NCBI GenBank assembly: GCA_905182455.1
Contig: CAJJBJ010000007.1
Span: 53,796 to 117,795 of the forward strand
Direction of reading: 5' to 3'
DNA: 64,000 bases
DNA from: an uncultured Planktomarina sp.
GTDB lineage: Bacteria; Pseudomonadota; Alphaproteobacteria; Rhodobacterales; Rhodobacteraceae
Position numbers and translations under genes: made by a program. Positions 34,524-43,834 of this stretch are shown here, one piece after another. Within the stretch, counting starts at the first letter, position 1. The number at the start of each line of letters is the position of its first letter. The notes under the pieces were generated by a model, which was not told the origin of the DNA, did no database searches, and was given only the letters and a program-made list of their open reading frames with translations.

Positions 34524-36290
34524 TTAGTCGTCGTCAAACGGATCCCATTCATCTTCGACCTCCGGCAAGGCCTCAATTTTGGCCTCTGCGGCAATATCTT
34601 TGGTGGTGCGAATATCTGTGATTTCAGCCTTGGGAAAGGCCAGAAGTACGGCCTGCACCAAAGGATGGGCCTGCGCTTCGCCTTTGAGGGCCGTTGCGGC
34701 GGCGTCGCGCAGTTCGGCTATGGTTTTGGCGCCGTTGCTGCCGATTGAGACGGCCCAACGATTGGCCGTCCAAGTTTGCAGGCGACTGCCAAGACGTTGC
34801 GCCAAATCTCTGGGGGCGTTCTCTGTGGGTTCAAATTCAATACGGCCCGGGGAGTAGCTGATCAATTGCAACGTGGTTTCCACATCGACCAAAAGTTTGA
34901 CGTCGCGATGATGCCGGATGAGGTCCAACACATCTTCAAATCGTGCAAACTGCGCCAGGGCATCTGCGGAAGGCTCTGCGGCTAAGGCAGTGGTGGCACC
35001 TGAACTATGGGTCATCTGCGTTGCGCGGGGCCTAGAATGAATGATCTGTTGCGCGCTCGTTGCATGCGGCGCAAGAGCTTGCGCACCAGCGCCTGATCCC
35101 TGTGGTGGGGCAGCTGGGGAGGCAGGCATGGGCGTGTTTTGCAACTTGCGGATCAGCTCGTCCGGCGTGGGTAAATCTGCTACATGGGTAAGGCGGATCA
35201 CGGCCATTTCGGCGGCCATCATCGCATTGGGCGCGCGGCCTACCTCCTCGAGGGCGGTCAGCAGCATTTGCCACATCCGACTGAGCACCCGCATCGGCAA
35301 AGCCTCAGCCATCATCAAGCCTCGGCTGCGCTCATCGGGGGAGACGGTCGGATCATCGGCGGCATCGGGGGTGATTTTAATCACGCTCACCCAATGGCTT
35401 ACCTCTGCCAAATCACGAAGCACAGCCACAGGATCGGCGCCCGCCGCATATTGCGCTGAAAGCTCACCCAAAGCGCCCGTGGCATCGCCGCGCAGGATCA
35501 GGTCAAACAGATCCAAAACCCGACCTCGATCGGCCAGACCCAACATGGCACGCACTTGTTCGGCGGTGGTCTCACCAGCGCCGTGGGAAATGGCTTGATC
35601 GAGAAGGGATTGCGCGTCGCGGGCCGAACCTTCTGCTGCGCGGGTGATCAGGCCCAAAGCCTCATCGGTAATGTCCGCGCCCTCAGCTTTCGCAATTTTT
35701 TGCAGCAATGCAATCATGACTTCTGGCTCAATGCGGCGCAGGTCAAATCGTTGGCAGCGTGAAAGCACCGTGACTGGGACCTTGCGAATCTCGGTGGTTG
35801 CGAAAATGAATTTCACATGGGCGGGTGGCTCTTCCAGCGTTTTGAGCAATGCGTTGAAGGCATTGGTTGACAGCATGTGCACCTCATCGATGATGTAGAT
35901 CTTGTAGCGCGCCGAGGCGGCACGATAGGCCACCGAATCGATTATTTCGCGAATATCGGCCACGCCGGTGCGGCTGGCGGCATCCATCTCCATCACATCA
36001 ACATGACGGCCTTCCATGATCGACGTGCAATGTTCACATTGTCCACAGGGATCAATGGTCGGGCCACTGGTGCCATCGAGGCCAATACAATTCATCCCCT
36101 TGGCAATGATGCGGGCCGTAGTGGTTTTGCCGGTGCCTCTGATTCCTGTCATCACAAAGGCCTGAGCGATACGTTCCGCCTCAAAAGCATTGCGCAAGGT
36201 TTGCACCATAGTGTCTTGGCCAACGAGATCCGCAAAGGTCTCTGGGCGATATTTCCGTGCCAAAACTTGATATGCTGGTGCGTCTGTCAT
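34524..36290 (-). CDS. dnaX: DNA polymerase III subunits gamma/tau
   Basis: A 588-residue clamp-loader ATPase starting at 36290 (MTDAPAYQVLARKYRPETFA). Walker A GIRGTGKTTTARI, a zinc-binding group (CIGLDGTSGPTIDPCGQCEHC), the DEVHMLS Walker B and the sensor-1 ATTEIRKVPVTVLSRCQRFD all fall in the first 200 residues. A Pro/Ala linker then leads to the tau C-terminal part (LAEPSADALAQFARFEDVLD), which binds polymerase. Ends DEWDPFDDD, typical of alphaproteobacterial DnaX. I did not find convincing evidence of a programmed frameshift for gamma. Confidence 0.96.
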   Translation of the reverse strand: MTDAPAYQVLARKYRPETFADLVGQDTMVQTLRNAFEAERIAQAFVMTGIRGTGKTTTARIIAKGMNCIGLDGTSGPTIDPCGQCEHCTSIMEGRHVDVMEMDAASRTGVADIREIIDSVAYRAASARYKIYIIDEVHMLSTNAFNALLKTLEEPPAHVKFIFATTEIRKVPVTVLSRCQRFDLRRIEPEVMIALLQKIAKAEGADITDEALGLITRAAEGSARDAQSLLDQAISHGAGETTAEQVRAMLGLADRGRVLDLFDLILRGDATGALGELSAQYAAGADPVAVLRDLAEVSHWVSVIKITPDAADDPTVSPDERSRGLMMAEALPMRVLSRMWQMLLTALEEVGRAPNAMMAAEMAVIRLTHVADLPTPDELIRKLQNTPMPASPAAPPQGSGAGAQALAPHATSAQQIIHSRPRATQMTHSSGATTALAAEPSADALAQFARFEDVLDLIRHHRDVKLLVDVETTLQLISYSPGRIEFEPTENAPRDLAQRLGSRLQTWTANRWAVSIGSNGAKTIAELRDAAATALKGEAQAHPLVQAVLLAFPKAEITDIRTTKDIAAEAKIEALPEVEDEWDPFDDD

Positions 36291-36390
36291 GAAGGTCCCT
36301 CGAATCATGAGCTTATGCTATAGGCTGCCTGCGCATTGGTCCAGCAAACCCGTGCCAGGATGCACGGTATTCGATGGAGCGAAAGGGTAG

Positions 36391-36491
36391 GGTGAGAGGT
36401 TGGACATCGACCCAAGTGGGGCTCGTTGTGGCTGCTTCCTTCCGGATCTGACCAGGTTGGCGAGGCACTTGCCCGCGCCAACCCCTCACTC
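36391..36491 (-). ncRNA. ffs: Small signal recognition particle RNA (4.5S)
   Basis: The minus strand carries the conserved apical loop block AGATCCGGAAGGAAGCAGCC, with CCTGGTC just before it. The ends AGTGAGGGGTTGG and CCAACCTCTCACC pair to close one long hairpin of about 100 bases, so this is the SRP RNA that binds Ffh. Exact ends are estimated from the pairing. It lies just upstream of dnaX, a common alphaproteobacterial position. Confidence 0.93.
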
Positions 36492-36576
36492 CTCATATAG
36501 GCCTTTGAAAATCACATTGCAATTCATCGCTGGGGCGAATTCAATGGAAAGAGAATAAAAAGGTAGGATCCCCCAC

Positions 36577-37548
36577 ATGCGACAGGCGGAAACAGTTACA
36601 TTTGGAGGTTCAGCGTTAAATCGCGCTGCCGAATTGCGCGGCCCGGAGGCGCAAGCGCACTTGCAGGCGCAAAAAACTGCTAAAACCACATTGTTTTGGC
36701 GTGGCAAGCCGATGCTTTATGCTCAACCCGGGGACGAAATTGGCCTCGCTTGGGTCGACCTTGATCACCCCGCATTGGGGCGCGCCCGCGAATCGCTGAT
36801 CTTCTTGGGGATGGATGATGCAGACGATCCGTTGTTTTTGGCTGACATCTCGATTTGGGAGCCCGAAGAGCTGCCCGAAACACTAAATGCATTTTTGGAT
36901 CCGTCGGAGCAATTCCACCCAGCTTTGGTGGATGGCGAGTATTTTGCGGAGCTGCGCAGTGTAATGTTTCGACTGTCAGCCCGCGACGCAGAGCTGGCCG
37001 CAATGGCGCGGGGAGTCTTGGAATGGCACCGCACCCATGGCTTCTGTGCAACCTGCGGCGGGCCCGCAGATATGGCCATGTCAGGCTGGCAGCGCAATTG
37101 TCCGGCGTGCAACCGCTCGCATTTTCCTCGAACCGACCCTGTCGTGATCATGTTGATCACTCATGGTAACAACGTGTTGGTGGGCCGTTCACATGCTTGG
37201 CCCGAAGGAATGTATTCGCTCTTGGCGGGATTCGTGGAGCCAGGAGAAACGCTAGAGGCGGCCGTTCGGCGCGAAGTCTTCGAGGAATCGGGCATTCGCG
37301 TGGGGGCCGTGCGCTATCTGGCCAGCCAACCCTGGCCCTTCCCGGCATCTTTGATGTTTGGCTGCGCGGGTGTTGCGGTGAATACGGATATCACGATTGA
37401 CCCAAAAGAGATTGAAGATGCGCTTTGGGTCAGCCGAGAGGAGATGCTTGATATTTTTGAAGGGGTTCACCCCAAAATAAAACCGGCAAGAAAGGGCGCA
37501 ATTGCACATTTTCTGCTGGAAAACTGGCTGGCAGATCGCTTAGAGTGA
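36577..37548 (+). CDS. nudC: NAD+ diphosphatase (NADH pyrophosphatase)
   Basis: A 323-residue Nudix hydrolase of the NudC type; NudC splits NADH to NMNH and AMP and can remove NAD caps from RNA. A zinc ribbon (FCATCGG then CPAC) sits near residues 150-175. The Nudix box GFVEPGETLEAAVRREVFEE is near residue 217, followed by the family-specific SQPWPFPASLMFG. Divergent from ffs/dnaX. Confidence 0.95.
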   Translation: MRQAETVTFGGSALNRAAELRGPEAQAHLQAQKTAKTTLFWRGKPMLYAQPGDEIGLAWVDLDHPALGRARESLIFLGMDDADDPLFLADISIWEPEELPETLNAFLDPSEQFHPALVDGEYFAELRSVMFRLSARDAELAAMARGVLEWHRTHGFCATCGGPADMAMSGWQRNCPACNRSHFPRTDPVVIMLITHGNNVLVGRSHAWPEGMYSLLAGFVEPGETLEAAVRREVFEESGIRVGAVRYLASQPWPFPASLMFGCAGVAVNTDITIDPKEIEDALWVSREEMLDIFEGVHPKIKPARKGAIAHFLLENWLADRLE

Positions 37549-37613
37549 GTCTATATTTTGGATGATTTATTTTAAAATGACATGTTCGCAACATGTTGTT
37601 CTTGGAACGAAAC

Positions 37614-38080
37614 ATGAAGTTTTCAAGTCGTGAAGATATTGAGGCCTCGGCTGAAGCCGTATTTGCCGCCCTGTGTGATCACGCGGAGTTTCAACAACAA
37701 ATGCGACGTAGCGGTGTCTCGGTCGTGCGGATGGACGAATTTTCCGAAATTGGCCTGGGCATGTCATGGGAGATTGACTTCAAATTCAGGGGCCGTGAGC
37801 ACAAATTTTTTTACAGGTCCAGGAGCTCAAACCGGAGCAGTCAATGCTCATTTCGAACGAATCAGATGGGCTTTCGGGAGATGTGGTCGTGAACGTGGTG
37901 GCGCTGGCGCCTAAACGGGCCCGATTGATGCTGTCTGTCGAGCTTAAGCCCAAAAATCTATCAGCCCGGCTGCTGCTCCAATCCATGCGGTTTGCCAAAA
38001 ATTCACTCGATCGCAAGTTTGAGGCGCGTATCCGTGATTTGGCCACTAACATAGAAACGGTTCACCACGCATCGATGTGA
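37614..38080 (+). pseudogene. SRPBCC family protein split at a T run
   Basis: The first half, MKFSSREDIEASAEAVFAAL through DFKFRGREHKF, ends in a run of seven T (37806-37812). The second half, LQVQELKPEQSMLISNESDG through NLSARLLLQSMRFAKNSLDR, is in another frame. Eight T would join them into a normal protein of about 155 residues, so one T is missing. SRPBCC/polyketide-cyclase-like proteins bind hydrophobic ligands; no ligand is known. All else looks conserved, so this is a fresh slip or a sequencing error in a homopolymer. Confidence 0.8.
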
Positions 38081-38090
38081 GCCGTTCTCG

Positions 38091-38924
38091 TTATAGTGGT
38101 CTGCCGCTGTCGGCGGGATACGTTCCTAAAACGCGAATCATGTCGGTGAAGAATGACAATTCATCGAAGGCACGTTTCACTTCAGGATCTTCTGGGTGAC
38201 CTTCAATATCTGCATAAAACTGTGTGGCCCGGAAGGCGCCGCCGACCATGTAGCTCTCCAATTTGATCATATTGACCCCATTGGTGGCGAAACCGCCCAT
38301 GGCTTTATAGAGTGCGGCTGGAATATTGCGCACCTGAAACACAAAGCTGGTCAGCATTTTTTCGCTGCGCCGCTCATGGGTTTCTGTGGCCGACATAACC
38401 AAGAAACGAGTGGTGTTATGAGATTGATCTTCAATATTTTTTTGCAACACATCGAGGCCATGAATTTGTCCTGCCAACTCGGAGGCCAAGGCGGCGGCAT
38501 CCCGTTCGTTGGCCGCTGCAATATCTGCCGCAGCGCCCGCATTGTCGGCGGCAGCTTCGCCACGGATGCCATGGGCGTCTAAAAATTTGCGGCATTGTGG
38601 TAAGATCACCAAATGACCACGCGCGACTTTAATGTCTTTCAAAGCCACACCGGGCAGCGCCAGAAGATTGATGCGTACCCGAACGAAGACCTCATCATTG
38701 ATGAACAGCCCGCTTTCTGGCAGCAATCGATGCATATCGGCCACGCGGCCATAGGTGGTGTTTTCCACTGGCAGCATCGCGAATTCGGCTGCACCGGAGC
38801 GTACAGCGGTGATCACATCTTCAAATGTTGGGCATGGCAGGGGGACATGCTCGGGCCGTGCAGCGATGCAGGCCTCGTGTGAGTAGGCGCCCAATTCACC
38901 TTGGAAGGCAATTTTTTTGGCCAT
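38091..38924 (-). CDS. pheA: Prephenate dehydratase
   Basis: A 277-residue enzyme making phenylpyruvate from prephenate. Start 38924 (AGGAG upstream) gives MAKKIAFQGELGAYSHEACI. Catalytic blocks are MLPVENTTYGRVADMH and SHNTTRFLVMS (the TRF motif); a C-terminal ACT domain (LTSFVFQVRNIPAALYKAMG, then KLESYMVGGAFRATQFYADI) senses phenylalanine for feedback control. No chorismate mutase domain is fused. Confidence 0.96.
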   Translation of the reverse strand: MAKKIAFQGELGAYSHEACIAARPEHVPLPCPTFEDVITAVRSGAAEFAMLPVENTTYGRVADMHRLLPESGLFINDEVFVRVRINLLALPGVALKDIKVARGHLVILPQCRKFLDAHGIRGEAAADNAGAAADIAAANERDAAALASELAGQIHGLDVLQKNIEDQSHNTTRFLVMSATETHERRSEKMLTSFVFQVRNIPAALYKAMGGFATNGVNMIKLESYMVGGAFRATQFYADIEGHPEDPEVKRAFDELSFFTDMIRVLGTYPADSGRPL

Positions 38925-39028
38925 TTGACGTCTCCTGAGCATTTTCCGCGAAAAAGGTCGTTTAGTCGCGCCATCTACACCTTGCGCGGCAGGGGGGGAA
39001 GGGACTAGAGGGGGACAACCTAATTGAA

Positions 39029-39559
39029 ATGACGGATCGCGACATGTTTAACACGATGACCTTAACCAAAATTGCAGCCGCCTTTTGTTCGGCTCTGCTT
39101 GTACTGGTTCTTGGAAGCTGGATTGCCGACAAGATCTACAGCCCTGCCCACCACGGTGAAGACCATGGTGTTGCCTGGATCGAAACGGATACCGGACCTT
39201 CTGAAGATGCCGTTGTGGAAGAGGGTCCAGCATTGGCGGAACTTTTGGCCTCGGCTGATTTGGAAAAAGGCGCAAAGACTTTTAAGAAATGCGCCGCTTG
39301 CCACAAGTTGGAAGAGGGTGCGAATGGGGTTGGCCCACATTTGTATGGTGTTGTGAACCGCGTTGTTGGTTCGGCTGATGGCTTTAGCTACTCTGGCAAC
39401 TTGGTTGCTGTCGCCCAGACTTGGAGCCCAGAGAACCTTAATGGCTTCCTGACCAAGCCGTCCAAATATGCACCGGGAACAAAAATGAGTTTTAACGGTC
39501 TGTCCAAACTGGAAGATCGTGCGAATTTGATCGCTTATCTCGAAACCGTCGGGAATTAA
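39029..39559 (+). CDS. Membrane-anchored c-type cytochrome (CycM/c552-like)
   Basis: A 176-residue protein with an uncleaved N-terminal helix (TKIAAAFCSALLVLVLGSWI), an acidic linker and a class I cytochrome c domain. The haem site is CAACH near residue 90 and the axial Met is in GTKMSFNG near residue 151. Such anchored cytochromes carry electrons from the bc1 complex to cytochrome oxidase. It is divergent from pheA. Start could be at 39029 or the ATG at 39044. Confidence 0.9.
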   Translation: MTDRDMFNTMTLTKIAAAFCSALLVLVLGSWIADKIYSPAHHGEDHGVAWIETDTGPSEDAVVEEGPALAELLASADLEKGAKTFKKCAACHKLEEGANGVGPHLYGVVNRVVGSADGFSYSGNLVAVAQTWSPENLNGFLTKPSKYAPGTKMSFNGLSKLEDRANLIAYLETVGN

Positions 39560-39609
39560 TCTGAGCGGGCTTTGTGGGCTTGGTCTAGAATTCATCGACC
39601 AGATACGCA

Positions 39610-39638
39610 AAAAGGGCAGCTCTCGGCTGCCCTTTTTT
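39610..39638 (+). terminator. Terminator after cytochrome c gene
   Basis: AAAAGGGCAGC (39610-39620) pairs perfectly with GCTGCCCTTTT (39626-39636), closed by five bases and ending in a T run. Confidence 0.9.
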
Positions 39639-39775
39639 CATGCGCCGGCGAAAACTTCTCACCTTTGTTCGCAATCACTTTAAAAATATGAGCTACCCCC
39701 CTTCGCAATTGCAAAAATTGGTCTAAGCTAACCAAGACAGCAGAGGGTGATCTGCAAGCAATAGGGGAGGTACCA

Positions 39776-41641
39776 ATGGATTTTGCTTTGAGTAAGCATG
39801 TATTGTATTCTGTGGTTTTTGTGGCGGCAGGTGCTGGCCATGCTTTGGCGGAGGGTCACGACCCGGTCACTGTCAGCCACGGCTATTCGTTTTTCGGTGA
39901 TTTGAAATACCCGGCTGATTTTGCGCAATTGGACTATATAAATCCCAAAGCGCCCAAAGGTGGTGAGATTTCACAATGGGGCTTCGGCACTTTCGACAGT
40001 TTCAATGCTTATGCTCGTAAGGGCAATCAAGCATCGCTTTCATCAATGCCCTATGAATCCATTCTGAGTACTTTTGCGGATGATGTCACCGCCTCCTATT
40101 GTTTTTTGTGCACCACAATCGAATATCCTGAAAGCCTAGATTGGGCGATATTCACGCTGCGTGATGATGTCCGTTTTTCGGACGGTTTAGCCATGAACGC
40201 CGAGGATGTGAAATTCACCTTTGATTTGTTCATGGAGCAGGGCTTGCCCTCCTACCGCGCCGCCGTATCAGGGATGGTGTCCGCAATTGAGGTGTTGGAC
40301 CCTTTGAAAATTAAATTCATCTTTTCCGAAGATGCGCCGCGCCGCGATGTTATCGGTCTTGCTGGCGGCATCCCGGTGTTTTCAAAGTCTTGGTTTGAAC
40401 GCACAGGCGCGCGGTTGGACGACTCATCGCTAACGCCATTTATTGGCACCGGACCCTATGTTTTGGAGAGTTTTGAAATCAATGAGCGGGTGACCTATGC
40501 GCGCCGCGCGGACTACTGGGGTAAAAATATCCCAGCCAATGTTGGGCGTAACAATTTTGATCGCATTCGTGTAGAATATTTCGCAGACTCAGCCGCGGCC
40601 TTTGAGGGGTTCAAGGCTGGAGTTTATACGTTCCGCTCGGAAAACAGCTCAAAGCAGTGGGCAACCTCTTACGATTTTGGCGCGATTGAAGCTGGCCATG
40701 TGGTAAAAACTGAGTTGCCTGACGGTGATCTGGCGCTTGCGCAGGCCTATGTATTCAATCTGCGGCGTGAAAAATTCCAAGATTCGTTGGTCCGTGAGGC
40801 TTTGGGCATGATGTTCAATTTCGAATGGTCCAATGAGCAGCTATTTTATGGGCTTTACGACCGGGTGAATTCTTTCTGGGGCAACTCTGAACTGGAAGCG
40901 TTTGGGGTTCCAGAAGGCGCGGAGCTGGCGGTTTTGCAGGATCTTGTCGATCAAGGATTGATTGGCGCAGATATTCTCACCGCTCCGGCAGCGATGGCCC
41001 CAGTGTCGGGCAGCCGCCAATTGGACCGCAAAAACCTGCGTAAGGCCTCTGCTTTGATGGAGCAGGCTGGCTGGTTGGTGAATGCGGATGGTATGCGTGA
41101 AAAAGATGGTGAAGTATTTACCCTCGAAGTGCTGGCCAGCTCACCTGCGTTTGATCGTATTACCAATCCGATGATCGAAAATATGAAGTCGCTTGGTATT
41201 GATGCGCGCCTGAATCGGGTGGATGGGGCGCAGGCTACGGAGCGTTCGCGCGCCTATGATTTTGACGTCATGAATCATAGCATGCGCATGTCCTTTGAGC
41301 CGTCTTCCGGTTTGGAGCAATATTTTGGTAGCAAAGCTATGGAGGGCAGCAGCCGCAATCTCATGGGCTTTTCGGATCCTGCGGCTGATGCTTTAATTGA
41401 ATTAGTGGTGCGGTCTGAAACTAAAGCTCATCTTACTACGCGGATCCGTGCTTTGGATCGTTTGTTGCGGGCCAAACGGTTCTGGATCCCGCAGTGGTTT
41501 AAAGCCGTGCACACGGTGGCCTATTACGACCAATACGAGCATCCTGATCCCCTGCCGTCCTTTGCGTTGGGTGAGTTGGACTTTTGGTGGTTCAATGCTG
41601 AAAAAGCCGCAAAATTGGATGCAGCAGGTGCATTGAACTAA
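39776..41641 (+). CDS. yejA: Extracellular solute-binding protein, family 5 (YejA-like)
   Basis: A 621-residue periplasmic binding protein for an oligopeptide-type ABC importer. A signal peptide ends near HALA (residues 23-26). Family blocks include YINPKAPKGGEISQWGFGTF, LRDDVRFSDGLAMNAEDVKF and GTGPYVLESFEINERVTYAR. YejABEF imports peptides, including microcin C in enterobacteria. GGGGAGG (39764-39770) gives strong translation. yejB follows after one base. Confidence 0.93.
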   Translation: MDFALSKHVLYSVVFVAAGAGHALAEGHDPVTVSHGYSFFGDLKYPADFAQLDYINPKAPKGGEISQWGFGTFDSFNAYARKGNQASLSSMPYESILSTFADDVTASYCFLCTTIEYPESLDWAIFTLRDDVRFSDGLAMNAEDVKFTFDLFMEQGLPSYRAAVSGMVSAIEVLDPLKIKFIFSEDAPRRDVIGLAGGIPVFSKSWFERTGARLDDSSLTPFIGTGPYVLESFEINERVTYARRADYWGKNIPANVGRNNFDRIRVEYFADSAAAFEGFKAGVYTFRSENSSKQWATSYDFGAIEAGHVVKTELPDGDLALAQAYVFNLRREKFQDSLVREALGMMFNFEWSNEQLFYGLYDRVNSFWGNSELEAFGVPEGAELAVLQDLVDQGLIGADILTAPAAMAPVSGSRQLDRKNLRKASALMEQAGWLVNADGMREKDGEVFTLEVLASSPAFDRITNPMIENMKSLGIDARLNRVDGAQATERSRAYDFDVMNHSMRMSFEPSSGLEQYFGSKAMEGSSRNLMGFSDPAADALIELVVRSETKAHLTTRIRALDRLLRAKRFWIPQWFKAVHTVAYYDQYEHPDPLPSFALGELDFWWFNAEKAAKLDAAGALN

Positions 41642-41642
41642 T

Positions 41643-42722
41643 ATGATTGCTTATATCCTCCGCCGGCTTTTGTTGGTGATCCCAACGCTTTTGGGCGTGA
41701 TGATTGTCAATTTCGCGCTGATCCAATTTGTGCCTGGTGGACCAGTGGAGCAGGTCTTGGCGCAATTGGAAGGCGAGGGCGATGTGTTTGCTGCCATCAC
41801 TGGCGGTGGCGATGCGGGAATTGACGCCAATGCCACCAATGACCGCTATGCGGGCGCGCGCGGCTTGCCGGCGGAGTATATCGAGCAATTGGAGCGTGAA
41901 TTCGGCCTGGATAAACCGCCGTTGGAGCGGTTCACGAATATGATATGGAAATACTTGCGGTTTGATTTTGGCGAAAGCTATTTCCGCTCGATCAAAGTCA
42001 CCGATTTAGTCTTGGAAAAAATGCCGGTCTCAATCTCCCTCGGCTTGTGGTCGACTTTGCTAATCTACCTCATCTGCATTCCGCTTGGGGTCCGTAAAGC
42101 GATGCGCGATGGCAGCACCTTTGACACTGTGACCAGCGCGCTGATCATCGTGGGCTACGGCATCCCATCGTTCTTGTTTGCCATTATGCTTTTGGTGCTC
42201 TTTGCGGGTGGATCTTACTGGCAGATATTTCCGCTGCGGGGGCTGACCTCAAATGGTTTTGAGGACTTGAGCCTTTTGGGCAAGATTGGCGATTATTTTT
42301 GGCATATGGCCCTACCCATTTTTGCCTCTGTCATCTCTGGTTTTGCAACTTTGACTCTCCTGACTAAGAACTCGTTTCTGGACGAAATTCGCAAGCAATA
42401 TGTTGTAACTGCACGCGCGAAGGGTTTGACTGAAAACCGGGTGTTGTTTGGACATGTGTTCCGCAATGCAATGTTGATAGTGATCGCGGGTTTTCCCAGC
42501 CTGTTTATCGGGGTGTTTTTTGGCGGCTCATTGTTCATCGAGACTATATTTTCATTGGACGGTTTGGGGCGCCTCGGGTTTGAGGCTGCCTTGACGCGCG
42601 ACTATCCCGTGATGTTTGGCACTTTGTTTGCCTTTGGCCTGTTATCGTTGGTAGTTGGGATTCTGTCCGATCTGATGTATGTGTTCATCGATCCGCGGAT
42701 TGATTTTGAGGCCCGTGGATGA
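41643..42722 (+). CDS. yejB: ABC transporter permease (YejB-like)
   Basis: A 359-residue inner-membrane permease of the DppB/OppB type. MIAYILRRLLLVIPTLLGVM is the first helix, followed by a long periplasmic loop characteristic of YejB. The EAA-type coupling loop is around residues 250-270 (QYVVTARAKGLTENRVLFGH). The stop overlaps the yejE start by ATGA. Confidence 0.94.
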   Translation: MIAYILRRLLLVIPTLLGVMIVNFALIQFVPGGPVEQVLAQLEGEGDVFAAITGGGDAGIDANATNDRYAGARGLPAEYIEQLEREFGLDKPPLERFTNMIWKYLRFDFGESYFRSIKVTDLVLEKMPVSISLGLWSTLLIYLICIPLGVRKAMRDGSTFDTVTSALIIVGYGIPSFLFAIMLLVLFAGGSYWQIFPLRGLTSNGFEDLSLLGKIGDYFWHMALPIFASVISGFATLTLLTKNSFLDEIRKQYVVTARAKGLTENRVLFGHVFRNAMLIVIAGFPSLFIGVFFGGSLFIETIFSLDGLGRLGFEAALTRDYPVMFGTLFAFGLLSLVVGILSDLMYVFIDPRIDFEARG

Positions 42723-43834
42723 TTACGTTGTCTCCTCTCAACAAACGCCGCTTGAGCAATTTCAAGAAAAACCGCCGGGCGGTCTGGTCGCTGTGGATCT
42801 TCTCCATTTTGTTTGGCTTGAGCCTGTTCGCGGAATTTTTGGCCAATGATAAGCCAATTTTGGTCAGCTACCGGGGCGAGCTCTTCACCCCTGTCACCGA
42901 GTTTTACCCCGAAACCGCCTTCGGGGGAGATTTTAAAACTGAGGCTACATACCGTGACCCCGAGGTGCAATGTTTGATCATCTCTGGTGGTTTGGAAATA
43001 TGTTTTGACGATCCTGAGACCACTATGGAGGCGATTTCCAGCGGTGAGCTAGGGGCGGAGGTTGCGGGTTTTCACAAAGGTTGGATGATCTGGCCCCCGG
43101 TCCCCTATAGCTATGATACGCCAAATGACCTAGGCCGCTCGGCGCCCTCGCCACCAGATGCGCAGCATTGGCTAGGCACAGATGACACCACCCGAGACGT
43201 TCTCGCGCGGGTGATTTACGGGTTTAGATTGTCGATACTATTCGCGCTGGTGGTCACCATCTGTGCCTCGATTATTGGGGTGATTGCAGGGGCCATACAG
43301 GGCTATTTCGGTGGCTGGTTGGATCTGTTGTTCCAGCGATTTCTTGAGGTTTTCTCAGCTCTACCGTCGCTCTATGTAATCATTATTCTCACCGCTGTCT
43401 TAGGCCGCAGTTTTTGGCTCTTGGCGACGCTGTCGATTATATTTGGTTGGCCCGCACTCACCGGGTTAATCCGCGCCGAGTTTTTTCGGGCGCGTAATTT
43501 CGAATATGTGCGGGCCGCACAGGCGCTTGGGGTGAGCAATTGGACGATCATGATGCGTCATATTTTGCCCAATGCCATGGTGGCGACTCTCACTTTCTTG
43601 CCATTCATCGTGACCGGCGCCATCTCTACTCTGGCTGGGCTTGATTTTCTGGGGTTTGGCATGCCGTCGTCTTCTCCGTCTTTGGGGGAGCTCACTCAGC
43701 AGGCCAAGCTGAACCTGCAATCGCCACATTTGGGGTTCACTGCCTTTTTTGTTTTTACGATCATGCTCTCGCTCTTGGTGTTCATCTTTGAGGGTGCGCG
43801 CGATGCCTTCGACCCGCGGAAGGTGTTCCTATGA
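42719..43834 (+). CDS. yejE: ABC transporter permease (YejE-like)
   Basis: A 371-residue DppC/OppC-type permease that pairs with YejB. N-terminal FKKNRRAVWSLWIFSILFGL, a YejE-specific periplasmic insert (residues about 45-140), and the coupling loop FEYVRAAQALGVSNWTIMMR. DAQHWLGTDDTTRDVLARVI is typical of this permease class. Overlaps yejF by ATGA. Confidence 0.94.
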   Translation: MITLSPLNKRRLSNFKKNRRAVWSLWIFSILFGLSLFAEFLANDKPILVSYRGELFTPVTEFYPETAFGGDFKTEATYRDPEVQCLIISGGLEICFDDPETTMEAISSGELGAEVAGFHKGWMIWPPVPYSYDTPNDLGRSAPSPPDAQHWLGTDDTTRDVLARVIYGFRLSILFALVVTICASIIGVIAGAIQGYFGGWLDLLFQRFLEVFSALPSLYVIIILTAVLGRSFWLLATLSIIFGWPALTGLIRAEFFRARNFEYVRAAQALGVSNWTIMMRHILPNAMVATLTFLPFIVTGAISTLAGLDFLGFGMPSSSPSLGELTQQAKLNLQSPHLGFTAFFVFTIMLSLLVFIFEGARDAFDPRKVFL

